In this document: piece by piece, positions 42,446-50,937 of the stretch | How the letters are laid out: each line of letters begins with the position of its first letter | How positions within the stretch are numbered: the stretch's first letter is position 1 | NCBI GenBank assembly: GCA_022925895.1 | Contig: JAKSYS010000102.1 | Coordinates: 57,079 to 121,078, forward strand | Reading direction: 5' to 3' | Length of the DNA stretch: 64,000 bases | DNA from: Fragilaria crotonensis | Lineage: Eukaryota > Bacillariophyta > Fragilariophyceae > Fragilariales > Fragilariaceae | The notes under the pieces: model-generated | Databases searched by the model: none | The model's input: the letters and a program-made list of their open reading frames with translations, nothing else | Told to the model about the DNA's origin: nothing | Translations under genes and position numbers: made by a program

Positions 42446-43403
42446 ACATAATCATAGTGAAGAAATCACACTGTGCAGCAACACATGGTGCTTCTGTTTC
42501 ACATCATTGCCGTCTTCATGAAGATGGGAATGTCACATGGACAAGTAACAAAAATCCTTCTCTTTTAAGGCAACATATGGTGAATGATCCCCACATGGAT
42601 TTTGTTGGCTCAGACAACCTTCTGCAGTCTGGGGGTGGCAATGGTGTGGAAGTTCAAAGTGCTTGTGAGGATATTGTTGACAGCAACAAAAAAGATAATC
42701 TGTCAGTGTTAAGTGATGATAACCCAAACATTTGTACCTGTACCAATTCTGCAATCAATGAAGATGTGGAAGCCCCATCATTTTGTTCCAACTTTATGTG
42801 TACTACTGATCAGAAATGGACTGTTTCTCTCCTCACAATCCTGGACCATGCCAATGCACCGAACTTCACTTTTGGTAACGTTCTGGAGCGGTCATGCTTT
42901 GCATCAGCTGATAGTTATTCTTACAACCCAGTGGGTGGACTCTCATGTTCCAAAAATGTTGTTGCCCAAATCAACTCAGGTTGTTATGGCAAGAGACTGC
43001 TTCCCTATGTTCAAAGAGTTGATGTAGATCATGGTTCTACATCTGATCTGATATGTTTTGATTTTGCTTCACAGTTGCTAAGTTTGCTGCAAAATTCAAG
43101 CATTACGACTGCAAAAAACCTTGCAATTGATATCAACGATCCCCTGAAGCCCTACCACAAATTGAAAGGCAACAATATTTTGGTTGCAAGGCATACAATT
43201 GACTTATCACAGATCCCCAGAAGCAATTGTTTGGTGTAATCATCCAATGGATTGATTGTATGACAGGGAATGATCGCTTTTCACAGAAGCCATACATGTT
43301 CACTCCAGTCATTTTTACAGAAAAAATAAGAAGGAGTATCAAGGCATGGGGCTATCAAGGGTTTCTCCCCAAGAGGAAGTCATCATCAGCTCAGAAGCAG
43401 ACA
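42446..43403 (+). pseudogene. DNA transposase fragment, left part (interrupted by LINE-A)
   Basis: An open frame (42442-43239) followed after a frameshift by 43227-43403. Visible conserved blocks include LTILDHANAPNFTF near the start of the core, DPLKPYHKLKGNN and, in the second frame, IIQWID, FTPVIFTEKIRRSIKAWGY and GFLPKRKSS. I read this as the N-terminal and middle part of a Plavaka/KDZ- or CACTA (TNP2)-like transposase; which of these families it belongs to is not certain. It is cut at 43403 by LINE-A and continues at 52742. The left edge adjoins the Copia-2 LTR. Confidence 0.6.
43388..43403. repeat. Target-site duplication of LINE-A, left copy
   Basis: AGCTCAGAAGCAGACA, repeated exactly at 52726-52741. 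The last A merges with the following A-tract, so the length is 15 or 16 bp. Confidence 0.92.
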
Positions 43404-43484
43404 AAAAAAAAAAAAACCTCAGTTCTAGTTTAGCGTGCTGCCGCTGTGTTCAGACTACAAACACTCGACCCACACGACTAGACA

Positions 43485-43501
43485 CTACCGTGTGACGGTA
43501 G
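43485..43501 (-). ncRNA. LINE-A 3' UTR hairpin
   Basis: CTACCG (43485-43490) and CGGTAG (43496-43501) form a perfect 6-bp stem around a 5-base loop, 68 bp from the terminal A-tract. LINE-B has a perfect 7-bp stem of different sequence at the same distance. It is a cis-acting RNA structure, probably the recognition site for reverse transcription. Confidence 0.6.
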
Positions 43502-43646
43502 CGGCTAGCAACATTATCTGGACTCCCGCTTACCTTAGACCCGCAAAGTAATGACGAATTGACTTGACTCCTTGAATTGCTTTAGCTTTCGCTCTCTTGA
43601 CGCTTGCCTTGACGAGCGGGCCATACACTGCAAGCCAGTTTTTATT

Positions 43647-46600
43647 TTACGCTGTTGTTTTGGAAAAATGTGCAGAGATATCGCGGTGGAGTAAACTTTG
43701 CACGCTCGGCTCCATTTGGTTGCGAAGATCGTAGATATCGGTCAAAGTACGTTCTACCATTTTCCGGTCAGCTTGTGCCCGCGATCTGGCGTCATCGCCA
43801 TGAAGGGCTTTGTTCCGCACTTCCCATAAAAGGAACCATTGCTGCCACAGTGTACTGATAATCGCGACTTGCCACCGCGCGCCCGTTAATCGCTTCGTCT
43901 CAATAGAATGCGCCTGCCGGGCATAATACTCGTCTTGAATAGAACTCCACTCCATACTAAAACGTCCCAGAAAGATATGGTCCCATCCGATAGCATTCTG
44001 CTGGAAAACCAGTCGTCTAATCGACGAAGGATGGCCTGACGGGTCATGTTGAAACTGAGCCGCCTCGTCTGGCGAAAAAGTAATCCATGTATGGAGAACC
44101 GTCATCAATAACGCCTTCAGACGGGGCATGGTGTTGAGCTCGTTACATCGATGTTCCACAGTCTGCAAAAACTTTGTACGCCATGACGCGTAGGCCGCCG
44201 ACTGACAACGAAGAATATGCTGCCAATTTTCAATGTTTGGACAACAAGGACACTTATTCCGTCGAGGATTGTTTCGATGGAGCTTTGAATTTGTCGGGAG
44301 AATCTCATGGACCAATTTCACCAAGTGTGTTCGTTTGTCTAAATGACGTCGCAATGCTCTGCCGTGAGCGTCCCAATTAATGGTTGCCATGATTTGGGGC
44401 GTCCAGGAAAATCTTTCCTGCATATGAGACTGCAACGCTGGCGCTGTCGCGTGATATCTAAGAGCCGTTTCGTAGTGTGAAGTCACCGTCCCCGTAGGGA
44501 GATCCAGGTGAACTCCTGCCCACTCAGTGAGTAACACGTCCGGTTGAAACGATCCCAACTCTTGCTGGTACCTCGAAGCCTGGGCGTCGGCATCAACATT
44601 CAGCTGTGCTAGAAGGGAAAGGTTCCGATACGGGATATCTCGATCCTGATGACCCTTAACATGTTGGATCGTGATCTCTGGCATTTCTTGAAGAAGAACC
44701 TGGATACCTCGAATAATGTCCCATTCGGGTATGGTGGGATCCAACGGGAAGCTCTTAATTACCGCTTTGTCGTCCTGGGAAAAAATGTCACTTAGGCGTT
44801 GTGTACTGGGAGGTCGCTTCTGAGTGATCGTATCGATCAAACTTTGACTATCGGTTGCCACTATACCGAACCAAGGATCATGTTTACCTGTAAACTCAGC
44901 AAGGCGACGGAGAAAACACAGCAGGGACAACAATCCATAGCTTTCGGACCTATATGCATGAGGGGAAGCACTTCGAGCTGGTCCCATGCCTTTCGCACAA
45001 CGTTCTCCGAGGTCCGTGCTCATCGCCCAACCAAAACTCCCTTGGATTTGGTCCCAGTCGGAGCCATCACTAACCGCTCGAATGCCGTGTTCAAGGGCCA
45101 GCGCAACGGAGAAAGGATCTTCTTCCATCTCCACGTGATGCAAGAGCTCTAACTCCCAGGCAGGAAGTGACGCGACGAATTGTGTGAATGTACCTGCAAA
45201 AGGAGGGCGATTTATTTCCAGGATATGAGTTTGGTGAGCAATTGTCCAATACTCAGGTTTCGATTGTAAGGCAAGCATGGGAACCGCCAGTGGAGGGAGC
45301 GAACTCCATTCGCAATAGGTACGCGTTTCACGGAAACATCGATCCGATGATGTCGGAGTACATTTCCCGTATGTCTGCTCCTGAAGCCGAACCCACAAAT
45401 GACCGGCGAACCAGTACGCCGGGTGGCGCTGATGCATTTGGTGGATGGGTATGATCCAATCACCGAGAGGTTGGATGAGAGTGCCATCCGACCTGCTCCA
45501 TAGGGTGTTTGCCTTCGACCACAGCTTCCAAGTTGACTCAGAGGGTCGTTCTTGATAGATAGATGTCCCATGGGTGAAACTACTGAGAAGCGAATGACGC
45601 CCACTCAGTTTATTGTGATCCAAGGTACGACCGTTCATACTTGTCAAATCGGAAACAGTGGTTGCCTGTAAAAACAATCTGCAATAGTTAATTCGACAAA
45701 TCTCCTTAGGAGTAAAACGTCCCGATGCTATCACCGCGTCCATGATGCAGAAATCGTGCAACCTTTGGAGTGCAGGAAGATAAGTCTCATCAAGTCGAAG
45801 CTTTGCCTCAATGTTGGCTAAGAACAATCTAAGGGAGCTGAGCCATTTGGATTCGAGTTGCGGCAACGCAGAATGAACATTTTCAAGAATCGAGAACGAA
45901 ACGCCGACTTGAGCCTGGAACCAAGAGACAGCGATGCGTAGCAACCTCCCAGTCAGCGACTGTTTGCGCCAATGTCGAATGAACATCATGACTTGAGAAA
46001 CCCCTTGTTGAACATACAGAGACCGAAAATTAGCACCTCCAAGGGCTAAGGGACCATATAAAATCGCTTTCTTGGTATTGCGATTGAATCCGCAACGTGG
46101 AACAATTATAGACATTGCTTTCCGCTGCACACGTTCGAGGTCCAGTTTGGTAAGAGACGAGTTAGCCAACGGATAACTCACTGCCGGTAAATAACATGCA
46201 AAATAAAACGTCCACGCTTCGAGGCGACTAAGCGGAGTCTCCCACATAAAGGCCGTAATTGCATCGCTCTTCTTTTTCAATTGGCGGTATTGCTCTCGTT
46301 GTGTTCCCGCTGGGTCCTTGTAGTGTCCTAAAGTCTTGTGAGCCTTATAAGCCGGAAGTACTTGTAGTGTTTTTTCTGAATCCGCTTGACGATCCCAGAC
46401 TTCCATAGATACTTCCGGGCAAGAATGCATCGGAACTAACACTGGTGCTCCCGAAAGCGAGAATTGCCATTGAAGAATATGAGTGGAACACTTGCTCAAT
46501 TCGAGGGCGCCACCGCTTGCGTGTAAGAGGTCTGACCAGCATTGCGCGTTAGCCTGGGCTTGAGAGACTATCTGATGAACTGTCGCAGTCGAGCCGTCGC

Positions 46601-49496
46601 TTCCAAAGGCGTTTGTTTGACCATTACAGTCATCAACAAATCCAATAAGACCAAAATGGACTCTGACATCATTATGAGTATCCCAATAAATTGCCTGATG
46701 TGCCCTGGTATCATAACAATCGAAGAGGGTACTAGATAGAAAACACCAAATAGCCGGTGAGTTTGCACTTCCCTGGCCTGTGCCATACACTGGGAATTCT
46801 GGTTCGTGACGGTAACTCGTGGGGGAAATTCCGAGTTCTGTTCGAACATGAAACTCAGCTTTTTCAAGGGTCGAAGCGTTGCTCTCGGTGACTTCTGCCG
46901 GAACACCATATTTCTGACTAACTGTCATCCCTAGGTTCGGGATAATCCGATCATAACACGCTGTGGCATCATAGTTAGTCAACACAACTGGCTTTCGGGT
47001 GGCTCGAGAGATTTCCAATTGAAGTTCTTCGATGAAAACAGGATCTGTGGCATTACGATATGGCCGTGACCCAAATTGCCCTTCATTAAGGAGACGAAGA
47101 TCTTCGGCTTGATGCATCGCTGCTCTCCACTTGATACCGAGGAAAAGGTTAAAATCCGCTTCGTAGATGTGAATGACCCTTGTGCGGTGTAATCGCACAT
47201 TATCCGGATCTTTGAAGAGCATCGTGTTGACGACTTTTTGCCAACGCTGAAGCGAGTAACCCCTCTCGAGTGCATAATTAATCATATCCAGACGAAGTTG
47301 GCGGAGGGCTTGCTGTCTATAATTCAATTCATCACGGCTTGCTATGAATTCCGGGGTCAAATCTTCATCTGGCGCATCGGAAGAAAAAGAATGCCGGGAG
47401 ATTAGAGCCTTATAGTGTCCCAAGTGCATTCCTGAGGGAGAAGTTGTAGTTGATTCAGACCAGAGTCTCAATTTCTCACAGAAGTCGTCGTCACTTATCG
47501 TTGGTCGAATGAGATCGCGGGACCACTCATGTGAGTACTGAAGATGGCGGATCAAAAGCTTAACACTCTCGTCGTAACCTGTGACGTCAAATGTTCCGTG
47601 TAGAAACTGTTGCTGCGCTTCGCCAATACCTGTGTAACCCAGTAATTCTGCGAGTGGTGGAATTGTGAAGGGTGTTCCGTGCGCTTGGCCAAAATGGCGT
47701 CGGTTACGTTCTTGGAGCAGCCGAACTATTTCCGAAGGCACATCAATTTGTGTCCACTGGGTGCAAGTAGCAGGATCGTCTTCGTTGCACAGTGGAATCT
47801 CCAGCCTAACGATACCTGATCGATGATGTTTCCCCCTAACGTTTCGAAGTTTTGTTGTAACTGCTTTGATGTCCTCGGCCTTCTTGATGCGTCTCAACCG
47901 TTTTGCTGTCTGTTGATCAGAAACTCGAATCGACTTCTCGAGCTCTTGGATGCGCTGTCGCCGCTCCGTATCTCGGGTAACAAAACTCTGCTTAATAATC
48001 CGATGAACTTCGCGATTCGCTAAACGTAAACAACAAGAACATTGCTCTTTATTGTTCGGAATGTTGTCGTCTGGAAATTCTGGAGCATATTCCTGCTGAA
48101 TTTGCGTGAGATCAAGTCCCGATTTGGTGATCGATAAACATTTCTTGAGGTACTGGACACGACGTCTAGCCATTGATAATTCTGCAGACCAGGCGTGTTC
48201 GCCAAACTGTGGAATAGATGCTTCAGCCGCCAAACTTGCTGCAAGGAGATCTCGATCCAGACGCTCCGCAAATTGATGTCGGTTCCCTAAAAATGTCAAT
48301 CGCTTTCCCCTAGCAAATGCATTGTGTTCTTGAAGAAGCTCGTACATTTTATTAATATACGCTGTGACTTGATGTGGGTTGTTGGCTTTAAGCATGCGTC
48401 GAGCTGAAGTTGCCAAATCAGGGGTTAGACTCCCAAACAATTTCTGGGTATCAAAATCCAAGAAATAGCCGCGATGGTCAGACGACAAACGAGCATTAAA
48501 GGATTCATATCCCATAGAGATCAAGGCATCGCGCACTCTTGCGCTACCGAGGGCGTAATCAAGGCATCTGGAACCTCTCGCGTACGTAGCAGGAACTTTG
48601 GAGGAGTGTCGATAGTTGCCGAGATTTACTAGTTGAAGTTCAGCGGCGATGAAACTTAAGCCATCATGGTCCGAGCCGAAGGGTTCGTTGAAGTCTCCAA
48701 CCAGAAGGATATCAGAACCTGCTTTTTTGTATGTCCTCAGTGTCTCTAAAAGATCCCTACGAAACGCTGATCTCGGATTGTTGAGAGCGTCCTGTGTTTG
48801 TAGGAGGAGACTCCTATGCTGACTTGCTACCGTCAAGTTCCCTTCGTGTCCTCTTCGGTCGACCGGCTGGTATGCGGACACAATGATCAATTTAATGCCT
48901 GCTCGCCCAGAGAACTCTTGAATCACCCATCGACCCCACCGGTCTTGGACTTGGTTGACAATTCTCCCTGAAACGTTGCCGATAGTAAGAAGGAACGTAC
49001 CTCCTGGTTTATAATGGGTCGCAAACGGGATAGGTGTAGTACCTGCAATGAATCTGGTTCTATCCCAATGCTGTCGGACTGTGTCATACAGAATACTTCG
49101 GATGCGCATTTGAGTAACGTCGAGATTGTGTTCCTGACCACAAAAAATGTCTGCCTGGGTTTCTCGAATCACTTCGCAAATATCATTCAATTGCCCGCCT
49201 CGTCGATCGATGGATAAACCATTCACATTTTGAATATATACTCGAGTGATGAGCGGAGCTTTCCCTGATAAAAGATCTCCCCAGGGTTCATTTTCTCTTT
49301 GATTACCCCTGGTGAGAAGACTTGGTTGGCGACGTCCTTGCTCCTTAAACTTGGAAGTCATCGTTGGAGAGATAGGTCTGCTGAATAAGTTCTTCCATTG
49401 ATGTTGCGCTTTTTCAAGGAGTGTATCTGTAGTCTGATCCGCCATGGGTTCGCCGTGTTCGGCAAGTCGTTTATCCAGAGAACTCGCTGCGCTCAT
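43647..49496 (-). CDS. LINE-A ORF2: endonuclease, reverse transcriptase, RNase H, 1949 aa
   Basis: Replicates the element by nicking target DNA and copying its RNA there. ATG at 49494-49496 overlaps the ORF1b stop as ATGA. Endonuclease about residues 85-345 (QNVNGLSIDRRGGQ, GQEHNLD near 119, GDFNEPFG, SSDHRGYFLDF). RT about 620-1010 with NYDATACYDRI (about 844) and GFVDDCNGQTN (about 954): VDD where most LINEs have ADD. RNase H about 1470-1640 with SDGSDW, YRSESYG, TDSQSL and NVDADAQAS, all catalytic acids present. A zinc knuckle CPCC-X8-H-X3-C lies at about 1749, then a 200-residue tail. The frame is uninterrupted over 5.85 kb, so it is probably still or recently functional. Confidence 0.92.
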   Translation of the reverse strand: MSAASSLDKRLAEHGEPMADQTTDTLLEKAQHQWKNLFSRPISPTMTSKFKEQGRRQPSLLTRGNQRENEPWGDLLSGKAPLITRVYIQNVNGLSIDRRGGQLNDICEVIRETQADIFCGQEHNLDVTQMRIRSILYDTVRQHWDRTRFIAGTTPIPFATHYKPGGTFLLTIGNVSGRIVNQVQDRWGRWVIQEFSGRAGIKLIIVSAYQPVDRRGHEGNLTVASQHRSLLLQTQDALNNPRSAFRRDLLETLRTYKKAGSDILLVGDFNEPFGSDHDGLSFIAAELQLVNLGNYRHSSKVPATYARGSRCLDYALGSARVRDALISMGYESFNARLSSDHRGYFLDFDTQKLFGSLTPDLATSARRMLKANNPHQVTAYINKMYELLQEHNAFARGKRLTFLGNRHQFAERLDRDLLAASLAAEASIPQFGEHAWSAELSMARRRVQYLKKCLSITKSGLDLTQIQQEYAPEFPDDNIPNNKEQCSCCLRLANREVHRIIKQSFVTRDTERRQRIQELEKSIRVSDQQTAKRLRRIKKAEDIKAVTTKLRNVRGKHHRSGIVRLEIPLCNEDDPATCTQWTQIDVPSEIVRLLQERNRRHFGQAHGTPFTIPPLAELLGYTGIGEAQQQFLHGTFDVTGYDESVKLLIRHLQYSHEWSRDLIRPTISDDDFCEKLRLWSESTTTSPSGMHLGHYKALISRHSFSSDAPDEDLTPEFIASRDELNYRQQALRQLRLDMINYALERGYSLQRWQKVVNTMLFKDPDNVRLHRTRVIHIYEADFNLFLGIKWRAAMHQAEDLRLLNEGQFGSRPYRNATDPVFIEELQLEISRATRKPVVLTNYDATACYDRIIPNLGMTVSQKYGVPAEVTESNASTLEKAEFHVRTELGISPTSYRHEPEFPVYGTGQGSANSPAIWCFLSSTLFDCYDTRAHQAIYWDTHNDVRVHFGLIGFVDDCNGQTNAFGSDGSTATVHQIVSQAQANAQCWSDLLHASGGALELSKCSTHILQWQFSLSGAPVLVPMHSCPEVSMEVWDRQADSEKTLQVLPAYKAHKTLGHYKDPAGTQREQYRQLKKKSDAITAFMWETPLSRLEAWTFYFACYLPAVSYPLANSSLTKLDLERVQRKAMSIIVPRCGFNRNTKKAILYGPLALGGANFRSLYVQQGVSQVMMFIRHWRKQSLTGRLLRIAVSWFQAQVGVSFSILENVHSALPQLESKWLSSLRLFLANIEAKLRLDETYLPALQRLHDFCIMDAVIASGRFTPKEICRINYCRLFLQATTVSDLTSMNGRTLDHNKLSGRHSLLSSFTHGTSIYQERPSESTWKLWSKANTLWSRSDGTLIQPLGDWIIPIHQMHQRHPAYWFAGHLWVRLQEQTYGKCTPTSSDRCFRETRTYCEWSSLPPLAVPMLALQSKPEYWTIAHQTHILEINRPPFAGTFTQFVASLPAWELELLHHVEMEEDPFSVALALEHGIRAVSDGSDWDQIQGSFGWAMSTDLGERCAKGMGPARSASPHAYRSESYGLLSLLCFLRRLAEFTGKHDPWFGIVATDSQSLIDTITQKRPPSTQRLSDIFSQDDKAVIKSFPLDPTIPEWDIIRGIQVLLQEMPEITIQHVKGHQDRDIPYRNLSLLAQLNVDADAQASRYQQELGSFQPDVLLTEWAGVHLDLPTGTVTSHYETALRYHATAPALQSHMQERFSWTPQIMATINWDAHGRALRRHLDKRTHLVKLVHEILPTNSKLHRNNPRRNKCPCCPNIENWQHILRCQSAAYASWRTKFLQTVEHRCNELNTMPRLKALLMTVLHTWITFSPDEAAQFQHDPSGHPSSIRRLVFQQNAIGWDHIFLGRFSMEWSSIQDEYYARQAHSIETKRLTGARWQVAIISTLWQQWFLLWEVRNKALHGDDARSRAQADRKMVERTLTDIYDLRNQMEPSVQSLLHRDISAHFSKTTA

Positions 49497-50872
49497 GTGT
49501 TCGCCGCTCCAGCTAGATCCGTGGAAATGTTGTATTGTGGATCTAGGGGAGCAAGTGGTGGAGAATCGGAGGAAGGTACCTCTCTACTCTTGGTTGGGTC
49601 ACGCTGCGTGATGTCATCTCTCTGAATATTGGTGTGATGCCGCGAATCGTCGAGGCTTCGGAACGCATCATGGTCCAAATTTGTACATAGCTCCATAAAC
49701 TCCGGGCTTTGGCATTCTTCGAAATCGTCAGAGGAAATGCCGTCGCTGTGTGTTGCCATTGTTGGTAAAGTACCATGTTTTCCATGTGATCGCTGCTTTT
49801 TCTTTTCCGGCGATCGATACTCAGTAGACGAAGCAGTTGACTGAACCGAAGACTTGGACTTAATGGATGAACCGGACGTTGTGCTAGCGTTACTTGTGGA
49901 ACGTGAGGTGCAAGACTCAACGCTTGCGTCAACAGAATGGCCTCTGGGGATACTTGTAGTTTGTGATAAGGACTTTCGTGCTGCCTTTTTCCGATCGAGT
50001 TCCATCTTATTGGCTAAGCTTTCAATGAATGAGGACATTTTTTCAAAGTGTTCCCGAAGATCAAGCATTGTTGTGGAGATCTTATCCTGGCCTTCCATAT
50101 TCGAAAGAAGACGTTTATTCATCTCTTCAAATTGTTGCGCTGTATGAGCTTTCATATCTTCCATATCCGATGAGATGTTTTGTTGCGTCTGATTTGATTT
50201 CTCCATTTGTTCAGTTGCAAGAGCTAGTTTGTCTGTCACCGCCACCAATTTTTTATCAAGATCATCGATCCGAGAAAACTGTTGTTCCATAGATAGAAGC
50301 CTTTCGGAGGATCTTTTTCCCGACACTTCTAGGGCCTGTAGTTTCCTTTGCATCTGGCTCTCAAGCTCCGAAAATCGTGTGTCATTTGTTGAATTTTTGG
50401 ATGCATTGGTGAGTGAGCGTGTAGACGCTAAGCTACGATCTTCTGTGCTAGTAGAAGTGTCGCAACCCGAACGATGACGATGATCGGCGTATAGATGGTC
50501 CTTGTGGTTTGATGACAATGAACGGCTGTTGTCTTTATCATTGAGAGATGCTTCCGCTGGTGTCGGCCACGCAGGGCTAGCGACTGATCGTGACAAATTC
50601 GCGGTCAAACTTTCATCTGTGCCTTTGCCTGCGATGGTGTTCGGTGATGTATAGCCAGTAAAACCTTGATCTGCCCGTTTCAAACCGATGCTTCCGAGTT
50701 TTTCGAAAAACGACACATGAGCCTCGATTTCTGCTTGAATGTGAATAACATCAGGTAATCCGGGTAACAAATCTCGAAACCGTGCTTCGCGATGCTTTGG
50801 TGGATACAATCTTGCTTTATAAGATCGCCATGCGTGTTGAGTCGCCTGTAAATAATGGCTTGGCACCAGCAA
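49493..50872 (-). CDS. LINE-A ORF1b: coiled-coil protein, about 459 aa
   Basis: Second ORF1-type protein, placed between ORF1a and ORF2. The start is uncertain: the frame has no ATG near its beginning (TTG at 50870-50872 is the first start-like codon) and stays open upstream into the end of ORF1a in the -1 frame, so it may be made by frameshifting from ORF1a. The first 120 residues include HAWRSYKARLYPPKHREARF; about residues 170-320 form a coiled coil (SQMQRKLQALE, QQFSRIDDLDKKLVAVTD); the rest is Ser/Thr-rich. Its TGA overlaps the ORF2 ATG. An RNA-binding, oligomerising role is inferred. Confidence 0.75.
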   Translation of the reverse strand: MLVPSHYLQATQHAWRSYKARLYPPKHREARFRDLLPGLPDVIHIQAEIEAHVSFFEKLGSIGLKRADQGFTGYTSPNTIAGKGTDESLTANLSRSVASPAWPTPAEASLNDKDNSRSLSSNHKDHLYADHRHRSGCDTSTSTEDRSLASTRSLTNASKNSTNDTRFSELESQMQRKLQALEVSGKRSSERLLSMEQQFSRIDDLDKKLVAVTDKLALATEQMEKSNQTQQNISSDMEDMKAHTAQQFEEMNKRLLSNMEGQDKISTTMLDLREHFEKMSSFIESLANKMELDRKKAARKSLSQTTSIPRGHSVDASVESCTSRSTSNASTTSGSSIKSKSSVQSTASSTEYRSPEKKKQRSHGKHGTLPTMATHSDGISSDDFEECQSPEFMELCTNLDHDAFRSLDDSRHHTNIQRDDITQRDPTKSREVPSSDSPPLAPLDPQYNISTDLAGAANT

Positions 50873-50937
50873 GTAGGCTTTGTGGTCTGGAGGGCCATTT
50901 ACAACGTCGCATAATGCTGGAGAACTATCGTCCGGTG

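Noticed and set aside
43404-43416. A-tract read as the poly(A) tail of a plus-strand retrogene
   Set aside because: The adjacent element is a LINE on the minus strand, and the same tract in LINE-B is followed by homologous 3' UTR sequence.
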